Positions 15,365-24,645 of a stretch of 64,000 bases of DNA are shown piece by piece. Position numbers and translations under genes: made by a program. Source of the DNA: Haloplanus natans DSM 17983 (GTDB lineage Archaea; Halobacteriota; Halobacteria; Halobacteriales; Haloferacaceae); assembly GCF_000427685.1 (NCBI RefSeq), contig NZ_KE386573.1:1658938-1722937 (forward strand). The letters are read 5' to 3'. The stretch's first letter is position 1. Each line of letters starts with the position of its first letter. Under the pieces are notes generated by a model. The model saw nothing but the letters and a program-made list of their open reading frames with translations. It did no database searches and was not told where the DNA came from.

Positions 15365-16462
15365 CTACCGCCCAACCGTCACGGGCGCCAGGCTCTCGAA
15401 CCGGAACAGCTCGAACGGGTGGTACGACTCCTCGGTCCCCCGATTGAACGGCGGCGCGCGGTGCAGTTGGGTGACCGTGAAGTAGACGTTTCCGTCCGGG
15501 CCACAGCAGAAGCCGTCGGGCCAGAGGAACTTCTCGTCGTCGCGGGCGAGTACCTCGTACTCGCCCGATGGGCGGGTAACGCCGATGGCGTTGTTCGTCA
15601 TGTCCGTAACGTAGACGTTTCCCGCGGTGTCGACGGTGATGCCGTCACAGACTTCCTTGTCGCCGTAGCGTTCGATGCAGTCGTCGAGTTCGGCGTCGGA
15701 GAGCGACCCGTCCAGCAGGTCCGCGGCGCGGATTCGGTAGACGCTCTCGGTCGTGATGCCGCAGTAGTAGACCCACTCGAAGGCGGGGTCGATTGTGATG
15801 CCGTCTAGGCCGGCGCTGATGGGTTCGTACTCGCCCTCGGCGTTCTCCTGTACCACCGGCTCACCCTCGATGATCGGCGTCACGCCGTCCTCGGGCAGGA
15901 CGCTCGGGTGGTCCTCGATCACCCGACGGGTTCGTCCCGTATCCAGATCCAGGGCGACGAGGCCGGGTGCTCCCGGATCGCTCGGCTCGTCGCTCAACCC
16001 CAAGTCCGCGATGTAGACCGCGTTGCGCACTGCGTCGTACGCGAAATCCTGCATAAACGAGAGGTCGGTCGTCGCGTGGGCCGGGACGTGGTCGACGCGG
16101 GCGAGCCGATCGGTCGTCGTATCCCACGAGACGAGTTTCGGGAGGTGCCCCTCGGCGACGTTGCCGATGTCGAGGATGCGGACGGTCCCGTCGGGGTCGG
16201 CACGCAGGCCGATGAGGGTGTGGATGCCGACGCCGTCGTCGCCGGGGGGCGTGCTCCACGCCTCGTTCGGGAACGGGCGCACCTCGCCGTCGTCGACGTA
16301 TTCGACGACGCGGTACGCCGGTTCGTCCCCGTAGGGAAACGGGTGGTTGCTGACGAGGAGTCGCCCGTCGGGGGTCATGGCGGGGTTACCCGCGCGGGTG
16401 TCGAACCGGGCGTAGGGCTCGGGGTCGACTTCGGTGCCGCCGTCGGCACAGTGCCGTGTCAT
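15365..16462 (-). CDS. Yellow/major royal jelly protein (MRJP)-like beta-propeller protein
   Basis: 365-residue protein with a six-bladed propeller look like Yellow/MRJP proteins: GIHTLIGLRADPDG, LPKLVSWDTTTDRLA, VYIADLGL, GLDGITIDPAFEWVYYCGIT, VCDGITVDTAGNVYVTDM and KFLWPDGFCCGPDGNVYFTV. The family is best known in insects but also occurs in bacteria and some haloarchaea; some members act like dopachrome tautomerases, and most are unassigned. No signal peptide is visible. Start MTRHCADGG is set by a TATATA box at 16485-16490, 23-28 nt upstream. Confidence 0.82.
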   Translation of the reverse strand: MTRHCADGGTEVDPEPYARFDTRAGNPAMTPDGRLLVSNHPFPYGDEPAYRVVEYVDDGEVRPFPNEAWSTPPGDDGVGIHTLIGLRADPDGTVRILDIGNVAEGHLPKLVSWDTTTDRLARVDHVPAHATTDLSFMQDFAYDAVRNAVYIADLGLSDEPSDPGAPGLVALDLDTGRTRRVIEDHPSVLPEDGVTPIIEGEPVVQENAEGEYEPISAGLDGITIDPAFEWVYYCGITTESVYRIRAADLLDGSLSDAELDDCIERYGDKEVCDGITVDTAGNVYVTDMTNNAIGVTRPSGEYEVLARDDEKFLWPDGFCCGPDGNVYFTVTQLHRAPPFNRGTEESYHPFELFRFESLAPVTVGR

Positions 16463-16542
16463 GGTACGCATTTCACCGCCGATGTATATATACGGACCGT
16501 CGATCCGCCTGCGCCAACAGCTTCTTTACCAGGTGACGACGA

Positions 16543-17640
16543 GTGAACGACGTGCCTCGGAGAAGCCCCGCTGTGATTGCGGTTGCCTCTCTCCTCGTCG
16601 TCGCCGGATGTGGCGGTATGGGGGGCGAAAACGCTACCCCGACGCCGGATGCTCCAGCGGTGGAGCCGACGAGAAGTTCCGCCGATGTCCCCAACGAAAC
16701 CCTCACCGACGCCGAATTTCCGGACGGGTTCTCACGGTCGGCGGTCGACATTTCGGCGGCTCGCAGGCTCTCGATTAGCTATCTCCGAACGGAACCAGTG
16801 TCGGGGGTCGCGCTCGAGCGATTCCGTCCCGGAGCGTACGTCGACTACCGGTACGAAGCGAGCGCGACACGGACTCGGTTCCGCCTTGATGTCCACAACG
16901 GATACGCCGATGTCACGCAGCGCGATGTCTACGTCGAATCGGGCGTTCGATACAGCCGTAACGGCCGGAACGGACGAACCTCGTTCGAGGCGACGAACGG
17001 TTCGGTCGACGAAACCCGATTCCGTGCGGCCAATTCGATGTGGGCAGTGGTCTCCAGGATCATCACGATCGGTGAGTTTCGGGCGACACAAATCACCGAA
17101 CACAACGGCGAACGGCGTATTCGGTACACCATCACCGGCGTCGCCGTCGTGAACGCAACCGACGTTCGGGGACATCTAACCGTGAATACCGACGGGATCG
17201 TCCGTGAAGCACAACTCCTGTACAACCAGGGTGGCGAGCCCAAGCGGTTCCAGTACCGCGTTGTGTCCCGTTCGGGTGGTAACGTCACGCCACCAGCGTG
17301 GCTTCCCGCTGCTCGGACGGACGATCCAGACAGTCAGCCGGGGAGGGCGGCTGCTCGTCGGGAACGCGTGCTCGAACGAACGAGCACAAGTACGTCGGTC
17401 TCCCGTCGGGCACCTCGGGCGGTCACGCGCCTGACGCCGCGTACGACCGCGGCGGCCGAGAGCCGACGGCCGCCGATCACGGACTCACCTCGGGATCGAC
17501 GACGTGGTCGAGTACGATCCGACACCGGCACACGGGCGCGCCGTCTTCCGGACGGGAACGTCGCCTACACGGTAAACAGGTCCGTGTCCTCGGGGACGGC
17601 AAAGAGGCCCATCCGAACGCCGGCGTCGAGCCACCCGTAG
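16543..17640 (+). CDS. Lipoprotein with aberrant C-terminal tail
   Basis: 365 codons from a GTG start. The N-terminus is a clean lipoprotein signal: charged MNDVPRRSP, a hydrophobic stretch and lipobox VVAGCGG (Cys about 23), followed by a Thr/Pro-rich linker. Residues 50-255 form a domain seen in haloarchaeal lipoproteins, with alternating strands such as RRIRYTITGVAVVNATD and GHLTVNTDGIVREAQLLY, ending VTPPAW. After residue 258 the composition flips to Arg/Ser/Thr-rich low complexity (RRERVLERTSTSTSVSRRAP), and the frame overlaps the opposing DUF357 gene by 76 bp. The true protein probably ended near 17320 before a stop was lost. Confidence 0.7.
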   Translation: MNDVPRRSPAVIAVASLLVVAGCGGMGGENATPTPDAPAVEPTRSSADVPNETLTDAEFPDGFSRSAVDISAARRLSISYLRTEPVSGVALERFRPGAYVDYRYEASATRTRFRLDVHNGYADVTQRDVYVESGVRYSRNGRNGRTSFEATNGSVDETRFRAANSMWAVVSRIITIGEFRATQITEHNGERRIRYTITGVAVVNATDVRGHLTVNTDGIVREAQLLYNQGGEPKRFQYRVVSRSGGNVTPPAWLPAARTDDPDSQPGRAAARRERVLERTSTSTSVSRRAPRAVTRLTPRTTAAAESRRPPITDSPRDRRRGRVRSDTGTRARRLPDGNVAYTVNRSVSSGTAKRPIRTPASSHP

Positions 17641-17849
17641 CCGTAGGAGAAGGCGGCCAGGGCGTTCACCGGGTCGTCGCTGGCACGGAAGTGGCGGCCG
17701 TCGTCGAGATACGACTCGGACATCTCCCGGCACTCCGCGGCCGCGGTGCCGAGGGGCGTGTCCGCGGGCGGGCGGGTCTCCGCCTCGTCGAGGGCGTTCG
17801 CGAGCATCCGCTCGTAGCGGTCGGTCTTCTCCAGGAGGTCGGCGGGCAT
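17565..17849 (-). CDS. DUF357 family protein
   Basis: 94-residue helical protein of the archaeal DUF357 family (function unknown). It reads MPADLLEKTDRYERMLANAL, then a linker, then EMSESYLDDGRHFRASDDPVNALAAFSYGYGWLDAG, which is the conserved core. I start at MPADLL; the longer N-terminus is Pro/His-rich and not typical. The gene lies opposite the tail of the lipoprotein frame, which supports the view that the tail is not real coding sequence. It is divergent from trxB. Confidence 0.85.
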   Translation of the reverse strand: MPADLLEKTDRYERMLANALDEAETRPPADTPLGTAAAECREMSESYLDDGRHFRASDDPVNALAAFSYGYGWLDAGVRMGLFAVPEDTDLFTV

Positions 17850-17939
17850 GGGCGGCGGTGGGTGGGGGGAGGACAAGAAGGTGGGGGTGGGCGACCCGGA
17901 GGGCGCAAGCTAAATGCGTCCCACCGCCTTACGACGTGT

Positions 17940-19016
17940 ATGAGCGAGAGCGACGGCGCCGACCATCGGCGTCTCATCATCGCAGGGAGCGGGATAGCGG
18001 GACTGTCGGCCGCCATCTACGCCGGCCGGTCGAACAACGATCCGCTGGTGTTCGAGGGCGACGAACCCGGCGGGCAGTTGACGCTGACGACCGACGTGGA
18101 GAACTACCCCGGCTTCCCCGAGGGGATCAGCGGGCCGGAACTGGTCACCAACATGAAAGACCAGGCCCGCAAGTTCGGCGCCGAAATCGAGAACGGTGTC
18201 ATCGAGTCCGTCGACGTCGAGGAGTCGTCGGGACCGGGCCGGACCTTCCACGTCACGCTGACGAGTGGTGTGGAGTATACGGCCGACGCGTTCATCGCCG
18301 CCTCGGGCGCCAGCGCCCGCACGCTCGGTATCCCCGGCGAGGACGACCTCATGGGCTACGGGCTGTCGACGTGTGCGACCTGTGACGGCGCCTTCTTCCG
18401 AGACGAGAAAATCGTCGTGATCGGCGGCGGTGACGCCGCCTGCGAGGAGGCGGTCTTTCTTACCAAGTTCGCCTCGACCGTCTATCTCGTTCACCGACGC
18501 GACGAGTTCCGCGCCGAGGACTACTGGATCGACCGCGTGATGGAGAAAGTCGACGAGGGTGAGATCGAACTCGAACTGAACACGGAGGTGACGGAGCTTC
18601 ACGGCACGCCCGAGGAGGGCGTCGACCACGTGACGATGGTCCACAACCCCGAAGGCCATCCGACGGACAAACTCGACGACCCCGAAACAGAGGAGTTCGA
18701 CTTCGACGCCGGCGCCGTCTTCTATGCCATCGGCCACACTCCGAACACGGCGTATCTGGAGGGGCTGGACGTGGAGATGGACGACGAGGGGTATCTGGAG
18801 ACCGCCGGCGGCGACGGCGGCGGGCAGACGAAGACGGGCGTCCCCGGCCTCTTCGGCGCGGGCGACGTGGTCGACTACCACTACCAGCAGGCCATCACCG
18901 CGGGCGGCATGGGCTGTAAGGCCGCCATCGACGCCGACGGCTACCTGGAGGATCTGGAACGGGAGCGCGCGGCGGCCGAGAGCGGGGAACCCGCGGCGGC
19001 CGAGAGCGACGACTGA
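17940..19016 (+). CDS. trxB: Thioredoxin reductase
   Basis: 358-residue flavoprotein disulfide reductase. FAD-binding LIIAGSGIAGLSAAIYAGR is at the N-terminus, then GGQLTLTTDVENYPGFPEG, the redox pair CATC in STCATCDGAFF, the NAD(P)H-binding VVIGGGDAACEEAVFL, and the second FAD motif GVPGLFGAGDVVDYHYQQA. It is slightly longer than the usual 310-330 residues because of an acidic insertion before the last motif and an Ala/Glu-rich tail. It keeps thioredoxins reduced; NADPH use is assumed from the family. Confidence 0.95.
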   Translation: MSESDGADHRRLIIAGSGIAGLSAAIYAGRSNNDPLVFEGDEPGGQLTLTTDVENYPGFPEGISGPELVTNMKDQARKFGAEIENGVIESVDVEESSGPGRTFHVTLTSGVEYTADAFIAASGASARTLGIPGEDDLMGYGLSTCATCDGAFFRDEKIVVIGGGDAACEEAVFLTKFASTVYLVHRRDEFRAEDYWIDRVMEKVDEGEIELELNTEVTELHGTPEEGVDHVTMVHNPEGHPTDKLDDPETEEFDFDAGAVFYAIGHTPNTAYLEGLDVEMDDEGYLETAGGDGGGQTKTGVPGLFGAGDVVDYHYQQAITAGGMGCKAAIDADGYLEDLERERAAAESGEPAAAESDD

Positions 19017-19030
19017 CTTCCCACACGCCC

Positions 19031-19036
19031 TTATAT
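19031..19036 (+). promoter_or_regulatory. TATA box of the 19057 gene
   Basis: TTATAT lies 21-26 nt before the ATG at 19057, in the 40-bp gap after trxB. Spacing fits a leaderless archaeal promoter. Confidence 0.65.
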
Positions 19037-19056
19037 CGGGCGCCCCCAGTAGCGGC

Positions 19057-19341
19057 ATGGTCGAAACCGAGACGTACACCATCGATGGCCCGGACGGCGA
19101 CAGCGACGAACTCGAACTCCCGGTCGGTCTGGTCGACGCCCTCGCCGAACAGGGCGAGGACCCGACGACCGTCGTCGCCGAAATCGCGCTGCTCTCTTTC
19201 GTCCAGCGCTCACACGCCATCGTCCACCACGCCGAGGGCGAGGTGCCCGGCGACCTCCGCGAGATCAACGAGAAAGCCGAGGAACTGTTCGAGGAGCGCT
19301 TCGGCATGACCTTCGGCGAGGCGACGGGTCACAGTCACTAA
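19057..19341 (+). CDS. Small acidic haloarchaeal protein
   Basis: 94-residue acidic protein. The N-terminal strands (VETETYTIDGPDGDSDELEL) are followed by helices (PVGLVDALAEQGEDPTTVVAEIALLSFVQRSH and LREINEKAEELFEERFG) and a His-containing end (GEATGHSH). I know no function. A TATA box 21-26 nt upstream supports its own promoter. The stop overlaps that of the convergent ZIP gene by 4 nt (CTAA shared). Confidence 0.78.
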   Translation: MVETETYTIDGPDGDSDELELPVGLVDALAEQGEDPTTVVAEIALLSFVQRSHAIVHHAEGEVPGDLREINEKAEELFEERFGMTFGEATGHSH

Positions 19342-20150
19342 ACGAACAGGAGCGGGAGCATCGCCAGTACGCCGGCGGCGACGCCCGCGGCGAGTTCGCG
19401 TCTCCCCCCACCCGGCAACTCCTCGCCGATGTCGAGGGCTTCGGGTATGAACTCCGTCACGACGAGATATATCATCGCGCCGGCGGCGAAGCCGAACCCG
19501 GCGGGGAGGAAGTCGCGGGCGACACGGACGAAGAGGAACGCGATGACCGCGCCGAGAGGCTGTGGGAGACTGGAGAAGACGGCCCACCAGACCATCTTCC
19601 ACTCCGAGACGCCGAGCGTCCGGAGCGGAATCGAGATGGCGACCCCCTCGGGGACGTTGTGGATGGAGATGGCGATGGTCATGAAGACGGCGAGCAGTGG
19701 GACGGCGAAGCCGAACAGGCCGACGGTCGTGCCGGCGGCCGCCCGCAGGCCGAGGTCGGCGAAGGCGACGCCGACGGCGACGCCCTCGGGGAAACTGTGG
19801 ACGGTGAGGACCCCGAGGATCAGCAGTAGCTTCCGGAAGTCGGCTTCCTCGTACTGCTTCGGGCTCAGCTCGTACCCCTCGATGACCTCGTGTGCGACGA
19901 CGACGAGGACCACGCCCGCGACGAGGCCGGGCACGATCGCGAGCGGCGAGTCGGCCGCCGACAGCCCCTCGAACACCAGGCCGAAGACGGACGCCGACAG
20001 CATGATGCCCGAGGCGAGTCCCCACAACGCCACGTTCCAGCGGTCGCTCACGTCGTCGACGAGGAAAAACGGAATCGCACCCAGGCCAGTCGCTAGCGCG
20101 GTGATCAGCCCGGCGAGAAAGACGAAGGCGACGTTTTCAAGCAGCGCCAT
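19338..20150 (-). CDS. ZIP family metal transporter
   Basis: 270-residue membrane protein with about eight helices and the ZIP metal-binding motifs: HSFPEG in helix 4 (VLTVHSFPEGVAVG) and HNVPEG in helix 5 (ISIHNVPEGVAIS). These His/Glu residues form the binuclear metal site for Zn or Fe transport. The cytosolic loop after helix 3 (YELSPKQYEEADFRK) is short and lacks a His-rich stretch. It likely moves divalent metal into the cytoplasm. The gene faces away from the acetyl-CoA synthetase. Confidence 0.92.
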   Translation of the reverse strand: MALLENVAFVFLAGLITALATGLGAIPFFLVDDVSDRWNVALWGLASGIMLSASVFGLVFEGLSAADSPLAIVPGLVAGVVLVVVAHEVIEGYELSPKQYEEADFRKLLLILGVLTVHSFPEGVAVGVAFADLGLRAAAGTTVGLFGFAVPLLAVFMTIAISIHNVPEGVAISIPLRTLGVSEWKMVWWAVFSSLPQPLGAVIAFLFVRVARDFLPAGFGFAAGAMIYLVVTEFIPEALDIGEELPGGGRRELAAGVAAGVLAMLPLLFV

Positions 20151-20302
20151 CGGTCGATTCGAGGGTGGCGAGGAGGTTAAGTATTATCATATCTTCGATA
20201 CTTTTGGTCGGCCTAATCCGTGCCGTGTGGAGTCGGCGGTCCGTCAGATTCGGGGGGAACCGCCCACGGAGTTTATGCGGCGGCCGGTGGTAGCCGGGGG
20301 TG

Positions 20303-22393
20303 ATGGGCACACTCTCCGCGCTGTTTACCCCCGAACGGGTGGCCGTCGTCGGGGCGACGGAGCGTCAGGGATCGGTCGGCCGCGCGCTCGTCGAGAACCT
20401 CACGGCCGACTTCGACGGGACGGTCGTGCCGGTGAATCCGAACTACGAGTCGGTCCGTGGCCTCGACTGCGTCGACAGCGTGAGCGAGGCCGACGCCGAC
20501 CTCGTCGTGGTGGCCGTCCCGGCGCCGATCGCCGTCGACGTGGTGCGCGAGGCGGGTGCAACCGGGGTCACAAACGTCGTCGTCGTCACCGCGGGGTTCG
20601 GCGAGACGGGCGGCGAGGGTGTCGACCGTGAGCGCGAACTCGAAGCCGCGGCGGCGGAGTACGACCTGAACCTCGTCGGGCCGAACTGTCTCGGGATCAT
20701 CAGCACGCCGGTCGGGTTGAACGCCACGTTCGCCCCCCGGTCGGCGCCGCCGGGCTCCATCTCCTTTCTGAGCCAGTCGGGCGCGTTCGTCACCGCCGTC
20801 CTCGACTGGGCGGCCGATCAGGGAGTCGGGTTCAAGGACGTGGTGTCGCTCGGCAACAAGGCCGTCCTCGACGAGACCGACTTCGTGGCGAACTGGGGCG
20901 ACGACGAGGACACCGACGTGATCGTCGGCTACCTAGAGAGCATCGAGGACGGGCGCCGGTTCGTCGAGACGGCCCGCGAGGTGACCCGCGAGACGCCGGT
21001 GGTCGTCGTGAAGTCGGGGCGGACCGAAGCGGGCGCGCAGGCGGCGTCCTCCCACACCGGTGCGATGGCGGGGCGGGACCGCGCCTACGCGGCCGGCCTC
21101 CGCGAGGCGGGAGTCGTCCGCGCCGACTCCGTTCAGGACCTCTTCGACGCCGCGCGCGCCCTCGCCGGCCAGCCGGTTCCGGAGACCAACGGGGTCGCGG
21201 TCGTCACCAACGCCGGCGGGCCGGGCGTGATGGCGACCGACGCCGTCGGCGATGGCCCCCTCTCGCTCGCCGACTTCGGCTCGACGACCGTCGACGCCCT
21301 CCGCGACCGCCTGCCCGAGGGCGCGAACGTCTACAACCCCGTCGACGTCATCGGCGACGCCGACAACGACCGCCTCCGCGACGCCGTCGATATCGCCCTC
21401 GCCGACGGCGCCGTGGGCTCGGCCGTCGTCCTCGCCGCCCCCACCGCGACGATCGATTTCGACCGGCTCGCCGCCGACGTGGTCGACCTCCAGGCCACCC
21501 ACGGCCTCCCCGTGACGACGTGTCTGATGGGCGAGGAACGCACCCGTGGGGCGGCGGACGTGCTCTCCGAGGCGGGGATTCCCACCTACTTCGACCCCGC
21601 GCGGGCGGTCGGGAGTCTCGCCACGCTCGAACGCTATCGGGCGATCCGTGAGCGCGACCGACCCGACCCGACGGCGTACGACGTGGACCGCGAGGCGGCC
21701 AACGGGGTGCTCGACCGGGCGCGGGACCGCAACACGACACGACTCGGCGTCGAGGCGATGCCCCTCCTCGACGCCTACGGGATTCCGACGCCCGCGGGCG
21801 AGGTGGCCGACTCCCCGACCGACGCACTGGCGGTGGCCGAACGCATCGGCGACCCCGTCGTCATGAAGATCGTCAGCCCGGATATCCTCCACAAATCCGA
21901 CATCGGCGGTGTGAAGGTCGGCATCCGCCACGAGGAGGTGTACGACGCCTACGAGGATCTGATCGCCCGCGCACGCAACTACCAGCCCGACGCGACGATC
22001 CTCGGCGTCCAAGTGCAGGAGCGGGTCGATATGGACGCCAGCATCGAGACCATCGTGGGCGCGAACCGCGACCCGCAGTTCGGCCCACTCGTCCTCTTCG
22101 GCCTCGGGGGTATCTTCGTCGAGGTGATGGAGGACACCGCCGTCCGCCTCGCGCCCGTCGCCGAGACGGAGGCGCGGGCGATGACCGAGGAGATTCAGGC
22201 GTCGCCGCTGCTGTCCGGGGCGCGCGGCCGCGACCCCGTGGACCGGGGAGCGGTCGCCGAGACGCTCGGGCGCCTCTCACAGCTCGTGACGGACTTCCCG
22301 TCGATCCTCGAACTCGACGTGAACCCGCTGGTCGTCCGGCCGGACGGCGTCGAGGCCGTCGACCTCCGACTCACCATCGAACCCGAATCATGA
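20303..22393 (+). CDS. ADP-forming acetate-CoA ligase (acetyl-CoA synthetase), fused alpha-beta
   Basis: 696-residue fusion of both ACD subunits, converting acetyl-CoA (or a related acyl-CoA), ADP and phosphate to acid, CoA and ATP. The N-terminal CoA-binding domain (ERVAVVGATERQGSVGRAL), the succinyl-CoA ligase-like domain with the phospho-His loop SSHTGAMAG (about residue 250), and the C-terminal ATP-grasp domain (GDPVVMKIVSPDILHKSDIGG) are all present. I start at the ATG directly after an in-frame GTG. The next gene overlaps by 4 bp (ATGA), so the two are translationally coupled. In haloarchaea this enzyme makes acetate with ATP gain. Confidence 0.92.
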   Translation: MGTLSALFTPERVAVVGATERQGSVGRALVENLTADFDGTVVPVNPNYESVRGLDCVDSVSEADADLVVVAVPAPIAVDVVREAGATGVTNVVVVTAGFGETGGEGVDRERELEAAAAEYDLNLVGPNCLGIISTPVGLNATFAPRSAPPGSISFLSQSGAFVTAVLDWAADQGVGFKDVVSLGNKAVLDETDFVANWGDDEDTDVIVGYLESIEDGRRFVETAREVTRETPVVVVKSGRTEAGAQAASSHTGAMAGRDRAYAAGLREAGVVRADSVQDLFDAARALAGQPVPETNGVAVVTNAGGPGVMATDAVGDGPLSLADFGSTTVDALRDRLPEGANVYNPVDVIGDADNDRLRDAVDIALADGAVGSAVVLAAPTATIDFDRLAADVVDLQATHGLPVTTCLMGEERTRGAADVLSEAGIPTYFDPARAVGSLATLERYRAIRERDRPDPTAYDVDREAANGVLDRARDRNTTRLGVEAMPLLDAYGIPTPAGEVADSPTDALAVAERIGDPVVMKIVSPDILHKSDIGGVKVGIRHEEVYDAYEDLIARARNYQPDATILGVQVQERVDMDASIETIVGANRDPQFGPLVLFGLGGIFVEVMEDTAVRLAPVAETEARAMTEEIQASPLLSGARGRDPVDRGAVAETLGRLSQLVTDFPSILELDVNPLVVRPDGVEAVDLRLTIEPES

Positions 22394-23457
22394 ACACCCT
22401 ACTCGTCACCGCGACCGGAGAGAGCACAGGCAAGACGGCCATCGCCATCGCCTTGGCCCGCGACGCACAGGAGCGAGGGCGGAGCGTCGGCTACATGAAA
22501 CCCAAGGGGACCCGCCTCCAGAGCCACGTCGGCAAGACGCTCGACCGCGACCCGATGCTCGCGCGCGAACTCCTCGGCACCGACGACGAGATGCACGAGA
22601 TGGAGCCCATCGTCTACTCGCCGACGTTCGTCCGCTCGGCGCTGGAGGGGCGGGAACGGCCCGCCGACCTCCGCGAGCGCGTTCGCGAGGGGTTCGACGC
22701 CGTGAGCGAGGGTCGGGACTTCGTCGCCGTCGAAGGTGGCGGCCGCCTCACCACCGGCGGGGTCGTCGACCTGACCGACGCCGACGTGGCCGACCTACTG
22801 GACGCCGACGTGGTCCTCGTCGCCGACTACGAGTCGCCGCCGGACGTGGACGAGACGCTCGCGGCCGCCCGCCAGCTCGGCCACCGCCTTCGCGGCGTCG
22901 TTTTCAATCGGGTGTCCGAAACCGCCTACGACGAAGTCGAGAGCATCGTCGTCCCGTTCCTCGAAAAGAGGGATATCCCCGTCGTGGGCATCCTCCCCCG
23001 TGACCCCAGTCTGGCGGGGGTCACCGTCGCCGAACTCGCCGATGAACTCGGCGTCGAGACGCTGACCGACGTCCCGACCGACGGCGTCGTCGAGCGGTTC
23101 CTCGTCGGCGCGATGAGCGGCGAGTCGGCGCTTCGCTTCTTCCGGCGGACGAAAGACGCCGCCGTCATCACCGGCGGCGACCGAACGGATATCCACACCG
23201 CCGCGCTCGAAGCGCCGGGCATCAACTGTCTGGTCATCACCGGCGGTCGGCGCCCACCGGGGACCGTCCTCGGGAAGGCGGCGGAAAAGGGCGTGCCCGT
23301 CCTGCTCACGGCGGCCGATACGCTCTCGACGCTCGAACGCGCCGAGGACGTGGTTCGGAGCGGGCGGACGCGCGACGAACACACCGTCGACGTGATGCGG
23401 TCGCTCCTGACCGATCACGCCGACGTGGACGCGCTGATCGGCGACGGCAACGACTAA
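22390..23457 (+). CDS. Phosphotransacetylase-like protein with P-loop and DRTGG domains
   Basis: 355-residue protein with an N-terminal BioD-like P-loop domain (LLVTATGESTGKTAIAIALA) and a C-terminal DRTGG-type domain (VITGGDRTDIHTAALEAPG, then LVITGGRRPPGTVLG). This is the regulatory N-terminal half of long phosphate acetyltransferases; the catalytic PTA_PTB domain is absent. It overlaps the ADP-forming ligase by 4 bp, which suggests that it controls or assists that enzyme, perhaps as a nucleotide sensor; this is inference. Its stop shares CTAA with the convergent M24 gene. Confidence 0.88.
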   Translation: MNTLLVTATGESTGKTAIAIALARDAQERGRSVGYMKPKGTRLQSHVGKTLDRDPMLARELLGTDDEMHEMEPIVYSPTFVRSALEGRERPADLRERVREGFDAVSEGRDFVAVEGGGRLTTGGVVDLTDADVADLLDADVVLVADYESPPDVDETLAAARQLGHRLRGVVFNRVSETAYDEVESIVVPFLEKRDIPVVGILPRDPSLAGVTVAELADELGVETLTDVPTDGVVERFLVGAMSGESALRFFRRTKDAAVITGGDRTDIHTAALEAPGINCLVITGGRRPPGTVLGKAAEKGVPVLLTAADTLSTLERAEDVVRSGRTRDEHTVDVMRSLLTDHADVDALIGDGND

Positions 23458-24551
23458 CCCCGCCACCGACGGTCGGTGTGGTTCAGCCGCTCGCACCCGC
23501 CGTCGTCGGTGACGACCACCAGATCCTCGATCCGCACGCCGAAGCGATCGGGCAGGTAGACGCCGGGTTCGACGCTGAAGACCATCCCCGGTTCGAGTTT
23601 CGTCTCGTTTCCGGCGACGATGTCGGGCGCCTCGTGGACGTCGAGGCCGACGCCGTGGCCCGTCCGGTGGACGAACCGGTCGCCGTAGCCCGCGTCCTCG
23701 ATTACCTCGCGGGCGGCGCGATCAACCGATCCGGCGGTCACGCCGGATTCGACCGCCGCGATGGCCCGGGACTGCGCCTCGCGGACGACGTCGTGAACCC
23801 GCCGGAACTCCTCGCTTGGCTCCCCGTCGAAGACGACGGTCCGGGTCTGGTCGCTCGGATAGGCGTCGACCCGCGTTCCGAAATCGAGGACCACCGGCTC
23901 GCCGGCCCGAATCTCTCGCTCGCCGCTCGCGTGGTGCGGGTCGGCGCCGTTGGCCCCCGCGCCGACGATGGTCTCGAAGGCGACGCCCGTCCCACCGTTC
24001 GCTTCCAGACGCTCCTCGATGTACGCGGCGAGGTCGGCTTCGGTCGTCCCCACGGCGTCGGCGCCGAGGGCGCGCAGGTCCCGCATCGTCGCGTCGGCGG
24101 CCTCGGCCGCCGCCCGGAGCGCGTCGAGTTCCCGGCCGTCTTTCCGCCGGCGCAGGGGCGAGAGCACCTCGCTCGCGAGGCCGAAAGACGCGTCGGGGAG
24201 TCGCTCCCGGAGCGCGAGCGAGAACCGAACCCACATCCGGTCCGCGAGGAGGACACGGGACGGCGACAGGCTGTCGAGAAGCGGGTCGAGCGCCGGACCG
24301 GGACCGGTTTCGTCGTCCCACGTTCGCACGTCGTGGACCCACGTCGTCATCGAATCGGCTTCGAGCGTCGGGACGACGAACGTCGGGTCGCCGTCGACGG
24401 GAACGACGAGGAGTTGGAGGCGGTCGCTCGCCTCGGCGTCGACGCCGGTCAAGTAGTAACAGTCCCGACCGGGAGTGAGCGCGAGTGCGTCGGCACCGGC
24501 GGCGTCGAGGCGCGACTGGGCGCGCCGTGTCCGGCGTTCGAAGGTGGTCAT
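23454..24551 (-). CDS. M24 family metallopeptidase (Xaa-Pro dipeptidase-like)
   Basis: 365-residue pita-bread metallopeptidase. An N-terminal creatinase-like domain (TFERRTRRAQSRLDAAGADA, DCYYLTGVDAEAS) precedes the catalytic domain with metal ligands in VLDFGTRVDAYPSDQTRTV, HRTGHGVGLDVHEAP and the two Glu-containing segments MVFSVEPGVYLP and VRIEDLVVVT. It cleaves X-Pro bonds in the cytoplasm. I start at MTTFERR; the upstream frame is Pro/Arg-rich and runs antisense through the divergent gene. Confidence 0.92.
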   Translation of the reverse strand: MTTFERRTRRAQSRLDAAGADALALTPGRDCYYLTGVDAEASDRLQLLVVPVDGDPTFVVPTLEADSMTTWVHDVRTWDDETGPGPALDPLLDSLSPSRVLLADRMWVRFSLALRERLPDASFGLASEVLSPLRRRKDGRELDALRAAAEAADATMRDLRALGADAVGTTEADLAAYIEERLEANGGTGVAFETIVGAGANGADPHHASGEREIRAGEPVVLDFGTRVDAYPSDQTRTVVFDGEPSEEFRRVHDVVREAQSRAIAAVESGVTAGSVDRAAREVIEDAGYGDRFVHRTGHGVGLDVHEAPDIVAGNETKLEPGMVFSVEPGVYLPDRFGVRIEDLVVVTDDGGCERLNHTDRRWRG

Positions 24552-24645
24552 GACCGGGTGTTCGGACCCGGGACTAAAATATCGCCACCCCGGTCGTCGA
24601 GACTGGTCATACATACTTTTGTCATGTCGGGCCGACGAACCTCGT

